Assembly (NCBI GenBank): GCA_050178015.1
Contig: JBFXGM010000005.1
Span: 62,001 to 126,000 of the forward strand
Direction: 5' to 3'
Source of the DNA: Gaoshiqia sp050178015
GTDB lineage: Bacteria; Bacteroidota; Bacteroidia; Bacteroidales; Prolixibacteraceae
DNA length: 64,000 nt
Shown: positions 26,098 to 34,490 of the stretch, piece by piece
How positions within the stretch are numbered: the first letter of the stretch is position 1
How the letters are laid out: every line of letters begins with the position of its first letter
Translations under genes and position numbers: made by a program
Notes under the pieces: generated by a model
Told to the model about the DNA's origin: nothing
Databases searched by the model: none
What the model saw: only the letters and a program-made list of their open reading frames with translations

Positions 26098-27642
26098 ATG
26101 AATGAAACTATTTTAACGGATACCCTCACCGTGGAGACCCAATTACACACTACAGAACCGATCCAACAATTTCTGGAAAAGCTGAAAACCAAAATGAGGC
26201 TGGTATATCACCAGCGTGGCGATATTAACCAATATGCGCAGCAGCGTGGATTACCCCCGTTTGTTTTGCGTGAGATCATGGAAAGCAATCCGCTTTCGAT
26301 TGGCATTCCGAAAGAATACGGCGGCCGCGGCGCCCTGATGCACGAAAACCTGGCGCTGCTCGAAGCGGCTTCCTACGAGTCGCTGGCGCTTTCGCTCACG
26401 TTTGGTATCAACTCGGCTCTGTTTCTGCAGCCCGTTGGCAAGTATGCCTCGCACGAGGCCAAAGCCGAAGTTTTTAAACGCTTTCTGGAACAGAAAAACA
26501 TGGGCGGACTGATGATTACCGAACCCGATTACGGAAGCGATGCCCTGAATATGCAAACTTCATTTACCGAAGAAGAAGACCACTTTCAATTGAACGGCAA
26601 GAAACACTGGGCAGGTCTTACCGGCTGGGCCGAATTCTGGCTGCTCACCGCCCGGCAAAAAACTCCGTCAGGCGACCTGCAACGCGATATCGACTTTTTT
26701 ATTTGCGATGTCACCCAACCCGATCAGGGCATCAAGGTGGAAGAATTTTACGACAACCTCGGCTTGTACCAAATTCCTTACGGTCGGAACCACATTGATG
26801 TAAAGATTCCGAAAACCCATAAGCTGCAACCCCATAGCACCGGCGTGAAAATGATGCTCGATCTGCTCCACCGCAGCCGGATGCAATTTCCGGGCATGGG
26901 CATGGGCTTCATTCAACGCATGCTAGACGAAGGGCTGAATCATTGCAAGCAGCGTTTGGTTGGAGGGAAGAGCCTCTTCAGCTACGATCAGGTGCAGGAG
27001 CGCTTATCGAAACTACAAGCCTCGTTTACGGTTTGCTCGGCCATGTGCGCCAACAGCGCCAAAAATGCCGGACTGGATAAAGACCTGACGGGCATAGGCA
27101 TCGAAGCCAATGCGGTAAAATCGGTCGTGACCGATTTGATGCAGCAAGCAGCTCAGTCAGTTACACAACTGGTGGGGGCAAAAGCTTACCGCAACAGCCA
27201 CATTGCCGGCCGCGGGATCACCGACAGCCGTCCGTTCCAGATTTTTGAAGGCTCGAACGATATTTTATATGCACAAATCTCGGAAGGACTGGTAAAACAA
27301 ATGAAACGGGTGAAGGAAACCAACCTGTTCCGTTTTCTGAAAGACAATGAATTGACCAGCCGCTCTGCCGACCAACTGAAAGACTTGTTCAACTTCAACC
27401 TAGACATGCAACTGCCACAACGTAAACTGGTGGAGCTGGGCCAGGTGGCAGGTCGCGTGATCTCGATGGACCTGGTGCATAAACTGGCCGACGAGGGCTT
27501 TCGCAGCGATCTGATTGACGGCGGCATCAACATGCTCCAGCAGGAAATCCGACAGCTGATGGGCACTTTTAACCGTAGTTCGCACGACCAGGTTGTAGAG
27601 GATTATCAGGAAAATAGCTCTTGGTTGCAGCTTTCGGTATAA
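26098..27642 (+). CDS. Acyl-CoA dehydrogenase family protein
   Basis: Start ATG 26098 (MNETILTDTLTVE) is chosen; the frame extends to 26038 but the added residues are hydrophobic and not family-like. A 514-residue flavoprotein with the N-terminal helical domain, the central FAD-binding beta domain (MITEPDYGSDALNMQ and NGKKHWAGLTGW) and the C-terminal helical domain (FEGSNDILYAQISEGL). It is longer than fatty-acid ACADs (about 380). Substrate unknown; it is transcribed alone and ends at a strong terminator. Confidence 0.88.
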   Translation: MNETILTDTLTVETQLHTTEPIQQFLEKLKTKMRLVYHQRGDINQYAQQRGLPPFVLREIMESNPLSIGIPKEYGGRGALMHENLALLEAASYESLALSLTFGINSALFLQPVGKYASHEAKAEVFKRFLEQKNMGGLMITEPDYGSDALNMQTSFTEEEDHFQLNGKKHWAGLTGWAEFWLLTARQKTPSGDLQRDIDFFICDVTQPDQGIKVEEFYDNLGLYQIPYGRNHIDVKIPKTHKLQPHSTGVKMMLDLLHRSRMQFPGMGMGFIQRMLDEGLNHCKQRLVGGKSLFSYDQVQERLSKLQASFTVCSAMCANSAKNAGLDKDLTGIGIEANAVKSVVTDLMQQAAQSVTQLVGAKAYRNSHIAGRGITDSRPFQIFEGSNDILYAQISEGLVKQMKRVKETNLFRFLKDNELTSRSADQLKDLFNFNLDMQLPQRKLVELGQVAGRVISMDLVHKLADEGFRSDLIDGGINMLQQEIRQLMGTFNRSSHDQVVEDYQENSSWLQLSV

Positions 27643-27678
27643 CGAACGATCGACCGACATAGCAATAAATTACAGAAG

Positions 27679-27700
27679 CTCCGCGATGCGGAGTTTTTTT
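27679..27700 (+). terminator. Terminator after the acyl-CoA dehydrogenase
   Basis: 6-bp arms ctccgc/gcggag with a 3-nt loop and seven T. Confidence 0.8.
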
Positions 27701-27828
27701 GTTTTCAGACCAAATGAAAGATGCTCCGCTGCTGGAATGTCAGTATAAAAAACTGTCACAATTATGCCTGACCAACCGTTCCACCAAAGTATTTCTTAAT
27801 TTTAGCGGTACAAGCAGCCCATTCCGAT

Positions 27829-30000
27829 ATGATGAATAAGCAATATGCCAGTTCCCCCAAATATTCACTTCAATTATGGCTTGAGGCCCGGCCGTGGTTT
27901 GAGCCACTGCACCGCGCGTTCTGGAGCAATCCCGATCGGCTGATGGCAGCAAAGGCCACAGTGTCGATAGCTTTGCTGGCAGTGCCACTTGTCCTGGCAG
28001 GCCAATCCTTTTTCGCGGTGACCCTGGCGCTGGGCGCATTGGCCGGCGCTCTTTCCGAAACCGACGACCATCCCCGGGGGCGTATCAAGTCGCTGGGACT
28101 GAAGGTGGTCAGCTTTGGTATTTCGAGCCTGGCTGTGGAGCTGCTTCGTCCCTGGCCGGTCATCCTGGGACTCGGGCTGGCTGTTTCCACCATCGTTTTC
28201 CTGTTGATCGGCGGTTTGGGCGAACGCTACCGCGGGGTGACTTTCGGCGCCCTGCTGGTGGGGCTTTATACTATGTTGGGCACCGAAATCAGTGACCAAT
28301 GGTACTGGCAGCCCATTTTGCTTTCCGGAGGCGCTTTGTTTTACGGGATCATCTCCCTGGCGTTGTTGTATTACCGGCCCTGGCGACTGCTGGAAGAACA
28401 ACTGGCACGGGGCTTTCAGGCTTTATCGGCCTACATGGATGAAAAGGCAAACTTGTTTCCGAGCGACGAAAAACGCCAAGGCGAAATCCGAAACCGGCTG
28501 GCCTTGTTGAATGTGGAACTGGTTGGGGCGCTCGACCGTTGCAAAGAAGTGCTGAACTCTTACGGCGACGCTCTGAAAGATGAAACGCCACTGAAACCCT
28601 ACCTGCATTATTTTATGCTGCTCCAGGGCCTCCACGAACGGGCAGCATCGAGCCATGAACGTTACGACCTGCTAAGCCGCGACCCGGTGAACCAAGCCTT
28701 GCTGGAAGGGATTGGACAATTATTGCACCAGCTGGCCGGGGCTACCCACCTGTTTGCAGCAAGCCTGCTTTCCGGAAAGCCTTACCGGCATCCGGTTTCG
28801 CTCAACTGGTCCGTGAAGGCGCTGAATGATCAGCTCGAGAAAAACCAACCCGATGGAACCCACCCGCTGGCGCTGTTGGTGAAAAACCTTTCCGGTTCCA
28901 ATGCCGCCCTTCAGCAAGCAAACAATAGGCAACAGCAAAGCCCGACGCCACGCCTGGCCAAGGACAAACGCTCCCTTGCGCAACGCTTCAAAGACCAACT
29001 CAACCCGAACCATCCGCGCCTGCGCCATGCCATTCGCCTCAGCATATGTTTTCTGATAGGTTTTGCCATCTCCGAAGGGCTTGATGTGTCCAAAGGCGAA
29101 TGGATTATCCTGACCAGCTTGTTTGTTTGCCAGCCCAGCTACAGCGAAACCCGCCGCCGTCTGTTTCAGCGCATGTTGGGCACCCTCACCGGGGTGATTG
29201 CCGGGGTACTCGTCGTTCAGCTGCTCCCTACGGTACCCGGACAGTTGTTGCTGATGCTGCTGGCTGCCTATGCCTTTTTCGTGTGGCTGCGGCGCAATTA
29301 CTCCGTTTCGGTGATCTTCATCACCATTTTTGTGCTGGCCGCCTTCAACCTGATTGCCGGGAAAGGAGTGGCCGTGATGCTGCCCCGCCTGCTGGACACA
29401 TTTATCGGGTCGGCCCTGGCTTTTATCTCCGTGCGGTTCCTGTGGCCCGACTGGCAGCACAAACGCATGCCCGCATTGCTGGCTGAGGCCTTGAGCAAAA
29501 ACGCCGCTTACTTCCGGGCCATCATCCAAGAATACCGCCGGCCTGCTTCGGACGACGATCTGGACTACCGCATTGCCCGGCGGGAAGCCCATCGCGCCGA
29601 CAATGCCCTGGTGCTGGCCTGGCAGGACATGCAGGTGGAGCCCCGCAAACGAAGGCAGTTCCGGGAGCAGGCTTTCACCCTCACTTACCTGAACCATGCC
29701 TTGCTGTCGTACCTTTCGGCCTTTGGCGCCCACCGCGAACAGGAAAGCGGGAAAAATGACGAGATACCGGAAATAGCCGGTCAACTACTCGAAATATTGC
29801 AGAATTGTGCTCAAGTTCGGTCGAAAGAAGATACCCGACAGGCTGTTGAAAACGTTTTGTCGGCCATCAGCCAAAAAACAGCAGTCCCCAACGTTGGAAT
29901 TCTCCGCCAGCAACTCAACCTGCTGTATCATATTGCCGAAGTTTCGCTGAAAATTATCGAGCGATCGGCATTGTTTCAGTCGGAGAAAAGGTTGTTCTGA
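27829..30000 (+). CDS. FUSC-family inner-membrane protein (YccS/YhfK/AaeB-like)
   Basis: A 723-residue protein with two membrane halves: spans at about residues 45-180 and again at 395-525 (starting RLRHAIRLSICFLIGFAI), each followed by a long soluble helical region. This duplicated layout is that of the fusaric acid resistance/aromatic acid exporter superfamily. The family exports aromatic acids or related toxic compounds, but the Bacteroidota members are poorly characterised. No MFP or outer-membrane partner lies nearby. Starts at 27829 and 27832 are both ATG. Confidence 0.85.
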   Translation: MMNKQYASSPKYSLQLWLEARPWFEPLHRAFWSNPDRLMAAKATVSIALLAVPLVLAGQSFFAVTLALGALAGALSETDDHPRGRIKSLGLKVVSFGISSLAVELLRPWPVILGLGLAVSTIVFLLIGGLGERYRGVTFGALLVGLYTMLGTEISDQWYWQPILLSGGALFYGIISLALLYYRPWRLLEEQLARGFQALSAYMDEKANLFPSDEKRQGEIRNRLALLNVELVGALDRCKEVLNSYGDALKDETPLKPYLHYFMLLQGLHERAASSHERYDLLSRDPVNQALLEGIGQLLHQLAGATHLFAASLLSGKPYRHPVSLNWSVKALNDQLEKNQPDGTHPLALLVKNLSGSNAALQQANNRQQQSPTPRLAKDKRSLAQRFKDQLNPNHPRLRHAIRLSICFLIGFAISEGLDVSKGEWIILTSLFVCQPSYSETRRRLFQRMLGTLTGVIAGVLVVQLLPTVPGQLLLMLLAAYAFFVWLRRNYSVSVIFITIFVLAAFNLIAGKGVAVMLPRLLDTFIGSALAFISVRFLWPDWQHKRMPALLAEALSKNAAYFRAIIQEYRRPASDDDLDYRIARREAHRADNALVLAWQDMQVEPRKRRQFREQAFTLTYLNHALLSYLSAFGAHREQESGKNDEIPEIAGQLLEILQNCAQVRSKEDTRQAVENVLSAISQKTAVPNVGILRQQLNLLYHIAEVSLKIIERSALFQSEKRLF

Positions 30001-30428
30001 ATTAACTTGCAACCATCCATCATTCAACCCCTTAAGGGATAGGTGCCTAAATGCACCTGGCCTACGGGGGTTTTGCATAGAAAACAAGGGAAGGGAATTG
30101 GGGTGGGTACCGGTAAGCGACCCTGTTTGAGGAGACACTCAACCTGATGCCAGGTAGGAACTCAGGGCCGAGTTGGGTCGCGCGGCATGACCGTCCCCGT
30201 AGTTTTCTTGCAAAATTCCCGTGAGCCTTGACTTTTTTTGATTCCTTTTTTGTGTCAAGACAAAAAAGGAATTGGGGTTTGGGGCAAAGCCCCATCATAT
30301 ACTTCTCCTCGGAATGATCAAAAATGCAGTTTAATTGGAATTTGTCGTGTACCCCATTCCCATTTTCCCCGTTCTTTTAAGCGGAAAGTCTTATTTTTAC
30401 AGGAACTGAAAACTTTAAAATTTTATTG
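30001..30428. other. 428-bp intergenic region with repeats
   Basis: No gene is seen. It holds a small dyad aggtgc/gcacct at 30041-30058 and the strong inverted repeat at 30241-30272 with a following GC-rich hairpin (gggg...cccc, 30274-30293). A candidate -7-like box lies near 30390. Confidence 0.5.
30241..30293. repeat. 13-bp perfect inverted repeat plus GC hairpin
   Basis: attccttttttgt at 30241-30253 and its exact complement at 30260-30272 enclose six bases; then ggggtttggggcaaagcccc follows. This looks like a dispersed intergenic element of Bacteroidota genomes rather than a simple terminator, though it could fold in RNA. Confidence 0.55.
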
Positions 30429-31802
30429 ATGAACTACATTGAAAAATACATCGAAGAAAACAAGGACCGTTTTCTGGAAGAATTGTTCGGATTGATCCGG
30501 ATTCCCTCCATCAGCTCGGTTTCGGCACATAAGCCGGATATGTACAAGGCAGCCGAATACTGGAAAGAACTGCTGCTGAAAGCCGGCGCCGACAAAGCCG
30601 AAGTTTTTGAGACCGACGGCAACCCGGTTACCTATGGCGAAAAGATGATCGACCCCGCGAAACCCACCGTTCTGGTGTACAGTCACATGGATGTGATGCC
30701 GGTGGAGCCGCTCGAACTGTGGAAATCGGCCCCCTTTGAGCCCGAAATCCGTGACGGCAAAATCTGGGCCCGCGGCGCCGACGACGACAAAGGACAAGGC
30801 ATGATGCATGCCAAAGCGTTTGAGCTGATGGTGAACACCCATACGCTTCCCTGTAATGTGAAATTCATGATTGAAGGCGAAGAGGAAATCGGTTCACCCA
30901 ACCTGGGCAAATGGTGCGAACAACACAAGGAAATGCTGAAAGCCGATGTGATTCTGGTATCCGACACCACCATGATCCGCCCCGACCTGCCCACCATCAC
31001 TACCGGCCTGCGCGGACTGGCCTACTGGCAGGTGGAAGTGACCGGCCCTAACCGCGACCTGCACTCGGGCCTGTTTGGCGGCGCCGTGGCCAACCCGATC
31101 AACGTGCTATCGAAAATGATTGCCGGCATGATTGACGATAACGGGCGCATCACCATCCCCGGCTTTTACGACGACGTGCTGGACGTATCGGCTGAGGAGC
31201 GCGCCCTGCTGGCCGAAGCCCCGTTTGACCCGGAAGCATACAAAAAAGCCATCGATGTGGAAGAGCTGGCCGGTGAAGAAGGTTTCAGTACCACCGAACG
31301 TACAGGCATCCGCCCATCGTTCGACATTTGCGGCATCTGGGGCGGCTACACGGGCGAAGGCGCCAAAACCGTACTGCCTTCCAAGGCGTTTGCCAAAATC
31401 AGCACCCGGTTGGTGCCCAACCAAAACCACGAAAAGATGGCCGTTTTGTTTAAGGAGCATTTCGAAAGCATCGCCCCAAAATCGGTGAAGGTGGAGGTGA
31501 AATCACTGCACGGCGGGCAGGCCTACGTTTGCCCCATCGACCTGCCGGCCTACCAGGCTGCCGAAAAAGCGTATGTGGATGTGTTCGGACGGCGGCCCGT
31601 GCCCTTCCGCAGTGGAGGCTCCATTCCCATCATTTCCACCTTCGAGCAAATACTGGGCATCAAGTCCATCCTGATGGGCTTCGGACTGGAATCGGATGCC
31701 ATCCATTCACCCAACGAAAACTTCCCGTTGGAGCAATTCTACAAAGGCATCCAAACCATCCCCTTGTTTTATAAGTATTTCGCGGAGATGGGTGAGGAGT
31801 AA
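30429..31802 (+). CDS. M20-family metallodipeptidase
   Basis: A 457-residue di-zinc aminoacylase/carboxypeptidase-type enzyme. Metal and catalytic residues are His and Asp in YSHMDVMP, Asp in GADDDKGQ, Glu pair in EGEEEIGS, Asp in LVSDTTM and the C-terminal His in DAIHSPNENF. The inserted lid/dimerisation domain contains DLHSGLFGGAVANP. It cleaves dipeptides in the cytoplasm; no signal peptide. ATG 30429 is preferred over TTG 30426. Confidence 0.94.
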   Translation: MNYIEKYIEENKDRFLEELFGLIRIPSISSVSAHKPDMYKAAEYWKELLLKAGADKAEVFETDGNPVTYGEKMIDPAKPTVLVYSHMDVMPVEPLELWKSAPFEPEIRDGKIWARGADDDKGQGMMHAKAFELMVNTHTLPCNVKFMIEGEEEIGSPNLGKWCEQHKEMLKADVILVSDTTMIRPDLPTITTGLRGLAYWQVEVTGPNRDLHSGLFGGAVANPINVLSKMIAGMIDDNGRITIPGFYDDVLDVSAEERALLAEAPFDPEAYKKAIDVEELAGEEGFSTTERTGIRPSFDICGIWGGYTGEGAKTVLPSKAFAKISTRLVPNQNHEKMAVLFKEHFESIAPKSVKVEVKSLHGGQAYVCPIDLPAYQAAEKAYVDVFGRRPVPFRSGGSIPIISTFEQILGIKSILMGFGLESDAIHSPNENFPLEQFYKGIQTIPLFYKYFAEMGEE

Positions 31803-31820
31803 TTGAACCCCGGCTGGTCA

Positions 31821-31878
31821 GGCTGGTCAGGATTTGCGAATCCGATCCAGCCGCCGCCCGCCCGATTTAGGGACATCC
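31821..31878. repeat. 58-bp direct repeat, left copy
   Basis: Matches 32832-32889 at 55 of 58 positions in the same orientation. It contains a small hairpin (ggatt/aatcc) and a GC-rich ccgccgcccgcccg run. A 16-bp part also occurs at 33499-33514. The pair brackets the RAYT unit. Confidence 0.85.
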
Positions 31879-31970
31879 GGGAGAGTAGGGAAACCGGTAG
31901 TAAAAATGGATGAAATGAATGAGGTGCAAGACACCGGTAACTTACTTTGATTTTTTTTTGACGTTTCCTG

Positions 31971-32045
31971 TTTCGGTGCGCTGCACCTTTGTTTGCGCTA
32001 CATCCGTAGCTACAAATATCCCGCAGCGCTGCTGCTTTATAATTA
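31971..32045. repeat. Inner flanking repeat, left copy
   Basis: Begins tttcggtgcgctgcacct and ends atcccgcagcgctgctgc, with a variable middle; the same ends in the same order and orientation are at 32753-32825. Read on the minus strand it consists of a palindrome followed by atatttgtag, like the units at 32076-32241. Confidence 0.8.
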
Positions 32046-32075
32046 CCGAGTTGTAGGCGCAAAACATAAAAGCCA

Positions 32076-32255
32076 GGTGCAGCGCACCAAATATATTTGT
32101 AGAATGAATACCGCAATACAAACAGCAGGTGCAGCGCACCGATACATTTGTCGTTTGTAAATCAGGAATAAGGTAGGTGCATCGCACCGGTAATATTTGT
32201 AGATTTATATGGCATAGCATAGGGGAAAGGTGCAGCGCACCGATAACATTTGTAG
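32076..32255 (+). repeat. Four palindromic REP-like units
   Basis: ggtgc-3 nt-gcacc hairpins start at 32076, 32128, 32176 and 32229, spaced 52, 48 and 53 bp. Each is followed by about 8 bases and an atttgt motif, extended to tttgtag in three. The third has atc instead of agc in the loop. They end 44 bp before the transposase start. Confidence 0.85.
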
Positions 32256-32284
32256 ACACCGATAACATTTTAAACAATCATAAA

Positions 32285-32749
32285 ATGGCCAATACCTATT
32301 CGCAAGCCTATTTTCACCTGGTGTTTTCGCCCAAAAACCGCGATGCCCTGATCGACAAAACCTGGGCCGCTGGACTGGAAAAATACATTACCGGGATTAT
32401 ACAAAACAACAATCATAAATTGCTGGCAATTGGCTCCATGCCCGACCATATTCATATTTTTATAGGCTATAACTTAAACCAGCTCATCCCTGATTTAGTG
32501 GAAAACATTAAAACATCGAGTAACGCATGGGTGAAACAAAACAACTTATCGAGATCTAAATTTGAATGGCAAAAAGGATATGGGGCATTTACGCATTCAC
32601 ATTCACAAATAGATACGGTTGTAAAATATGTGTTGAGCCAGGAAAAACACCACCAAAAGAAATCGTTTAGGGAGGAATATTTAGAAATCCTGCATAAAAA
32701 CGATATACAATATAACGACAACTACTTGTTTGATTTTTTCGATGATTAG
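32285..32749 (+). CDS. REP-associated tyrosine transposase (RAYT, IS200/IS605-like Y1 family)
   Basis: A 154-residue single-domain HUH nuclease. The HUH motif is His55-Ile-His57 in SMPDHIHIFIGY; the catalytic Tyr is probably Tyr115 in VVKYVLSQEKHH; the WQKGYGAFTHS segment is conserved in the family. ATG 32285 is chosen; an upstream frame to 32177 runs through the palindromes. Length and the surrounding palindromes fit a domesticated RAYT that mobilises or spreads the REP units rather than a complete IS200. Confidence 0.9.
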   Translation: MANTYSQAYFHLVFSPKNRDALIDKTWAAGLEKYITGIIQNNNHKLLAIGSMPDHIHIFIGYNLNQLIPDLVENIKTSSNAWVKQNNLSRSKFEWQKGYGAFTHSHSQIDTVVKYVLSQEKHHQKKSFREEYLEILHKNDIQYNDNYLFDFFDD

Positions 32750-32752
32750 TGG

Positions 32753-32825
32753 TTTCGGTGCGCTGCACCTTTTGTTCCAATGGTGATTTTATCTATAAAT
32801 ATCCCGCAGCGCTGCTGCTAATTAC
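32753..32825. repeat. Inner flanking repeat, right copy
   Basis: Same ends as 31971-32045, same orientation, immediately after the transposase stop. Confidence 0.8.
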
Positions 32826-32831
32826 GCCCGT

Positions 32832-32889
32832 GGCTGGTCTGGATTTGCGAATCCGATCCAGCCGCCGCCCGCCCGATATAGGAACATCC
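32832..32889. repeat. 58-bp direct repeat, right copy
   Basis: Same as 31821-31878 with three changes; marks the right edge of the RAYT island. Confidence 0.85.
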
Positions 32890-32988
32890 TGAAGGGCAGG
32901 GATTGACGTAAGAATTTTTGCAAAAATTCAACCGGAAATAATTTTAACTTAGAAGAATGATTATTTTTAATTGATAACAATCAACACT

Positions 32989-33456
32989 ATGAACCCACAA
33001 ACCAATCAGCCTACAGTCAAATCGATCCGTTTCGTTTATTCTGCGCTAATAATCGGTTTTATCCTTTTCCTATCAATCGGCATTTTTTTAATAAAAAATA
33101 CAGGAGCTTTCGGTGAATTCGATGGACAAACATCAACAATCATGCTAATTACCGCCGCTGTACTTTCCTTGTCAGCAATTCCCGCCGGAATTTCTATTGC
33201 CCGAAAAAAGTTTGAAAGCATTGAAAAATTACCTGTCAACGAAAAGCTGATAAAGTTCCAATCGTCGATGATTATACGTGCTGCCACCCAAGAAGGAAGC
33301 GGTTACTTGTTTGTTGTCCTCTTTTTACTCACAGGCTCAAATATTTTCTTGGTTGGAGTAGCTATCGTAATTGGACTTTTGGTTTATTTCTCCCCAACAA
33401 ACATTCGCATGGCCGAAGAAATGAAACACAATTTACGGGAACTTGATAAACTATAA
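32989..33456 (+). CDS. Small four-span membrane protein of unknown function
   Basis: ATG 32989 (MNPQTNQPTVK) gives 155 residues with four hydrophobic segments (about 20-38, 52-70, 98-115 and 118-135). No known domain. It is AT-rich relative to its neighbours, and borders the RAYT island, so recent arrival is possible. The TTG at 32971 would add six residues. Confidence 0.65.
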   Translation: MNPQTNQPTVKSIRFVYSALIIGFILFLSIGIFLIKNTGAFGEFDGQTSTIMLITAAVLSLSAIPAGISIARKKFESIEKLPVNEKLIKFQSSMIIRAATQEGSGYLFVVLFLLTGSNIFLVGVAIVIGLLVYFSPTNIRMAEEMKHNLRELDKL

Positions 33457-33793
33457 TTCAACCCTACTCTTTCGGATTTGCACCAATACGGATGGACTGG
33501 CTGGTCAGGATTTGTATCCCATTAAAGCAATTGCCTTTGTCATACCAGTTCAATGTTGACCAATCCTTTTTCTCCAGCATAATCCCTTGCCGAACTATAC
33601 AAATATTCCCCAGGCTGGCGCCGATTTATGATCGGTGCCTTGCTCATCAGGGCAAACTTTTGCTTACTCAACGCAAGACACGGGTCATTGCCCCACATCG
33701 GCAAGGGGTATTTTAGGTAACTAATGCCAAAAATAAGTTGCGGTTTCCGCAGAGGTGTTGTTTACATACATTACGCCAATCAAGGCAGGGTTT
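33457..33793. other. 337-bp intergenic region, part of a repeat
   Basis: Only a 16-bp match to the 58-bp repeat (33499-33514) is recognisable. Open frames are short and show nothing. Confidence 0.45.
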
Positions 33794-34249
33794 TTATTTA
33801 TTCCAGTATTCACCTTCCCATTCCACATCATAGGAAGTTTCGGAGGTAAAGTGGCCTTTATACATTCCTCCTCCTTGCATGTTCGCAAATTGTCCGGTCG
33901 ATTTTATCCACCACATAATTCCTGAAAAAGAGGTAATTGGTTTCCCGTCGGCAGATAGGATGGTTACAATTCTACCTTCCCATTTGGAAATAACCAAATC
34001 TCCATTTTTCTCCATTTTTGAGTATCCATGGTGAGGTCCGTTTCCCATAACCAAGTCATCGAATGAAAAGTTAAGTATTTTGGCTCCGTCAAAAAAATCA
34101 TGTTGCCCCAAGCTAAGATTCATTCCTTCAGCTTTTCTCAACGAAATGATATGGCCTTCCATATCGCCAATTTCAAAGGTTTCATGCTGAACGAAATTCA
34201 AGGAAAATTTCCCCGCAACTTTTGTTTTCGCTGATACATTTGTTTGCAT
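33794..34249 (-). CDS. Conserved beta-rich protein of unknown function
   Basis: A 151-residue cytoplasmic protein, almost all predicted strands, with Gly-rich turns (ANMQGGGMYKGHF) and a Trp-rich end (VEWEGEYWNK). The pattern resembles small beta-barrel families such as DUF3224 or allene oxide cyclase-like proteins, but I cannot assign it. It has no operon partners and sits between the RAYT island and the acyl-CoA ligase. Confidence 0.6.
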   Translation of the reverse strand: MQTNVSAKTKVAGKFSLNFVQHETFEIGDMEGHIISLRKAEGMNLSLGQHDFFDGAKILNFSFDDLVMGNGPHHGYSKMEKNGDLVISKWEGRIVTILSADGKPITSFSGIMWWIKSTGQFANMQGGGMYKGHFTSETSYDVEWEGEYWNK

Positions 34250-34432
34250 TTCTGTTCCTCCATTCTTTCAAAAAATTGATATCCGCAACTTATTTTAAAT
34301 CATACGGAAATTGAGATGAACAGTTAAAATTGGTTACGGGATTTTGAATTACTTATCTTATCCTGCCGGGGGCCCATTTTCGCCGCTAAAGCAAAGATGC
34401 GGGAGGTGATTCACCCCGGATAAAATTGAAAA

Positions 34433-34459
34433 TCCCCGATCGCGCAAAGCAACCGGGGA
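34433..34459 (-). terminator. Possible terminator of the AMP-forming ligase gene
   Basis: tccccg at 34433-34438 and cgggga at 34454-34459 can pair; on the minus strand T-rich sequence follows. It lies 32 bp after the stop. Confidence 0.4.
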
Positions 34460-34490
34460 CTCCTGTGTTATTATAAACTTCAGTTTTTCT

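Larger units (their letters stand above)
31803..32284. other. 482-bp repeat-rich leader of the RAYT island
   Basis: No protein gene. It contains, in order, the left copies of two flanking direct repeats (31821-31878 and 31971-32045) and four palindromic units (32076-32241), each listed separately. Confidence 0.75.

Noticed and set aside
28720..29784. 354-codon minus-strand frame
   Set aside because: Antisense to the FUSC gene; composition (Gly, Gln, His) is typical of a shadow frame.
32076..32255. Four regularly spaced repeats resembling a short CRISPR array
   Set aside because: The repeat core is a 13-bp palindrome with similar, not unique, sequence between units, and no cas gene is near; it fits REP-like units of the RAYT.
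33492..33716. 74-codon open frame after the small membrane protein
   Set aside because: No start context, no domain, and it begins at the fragment of the 58-bp repeat.
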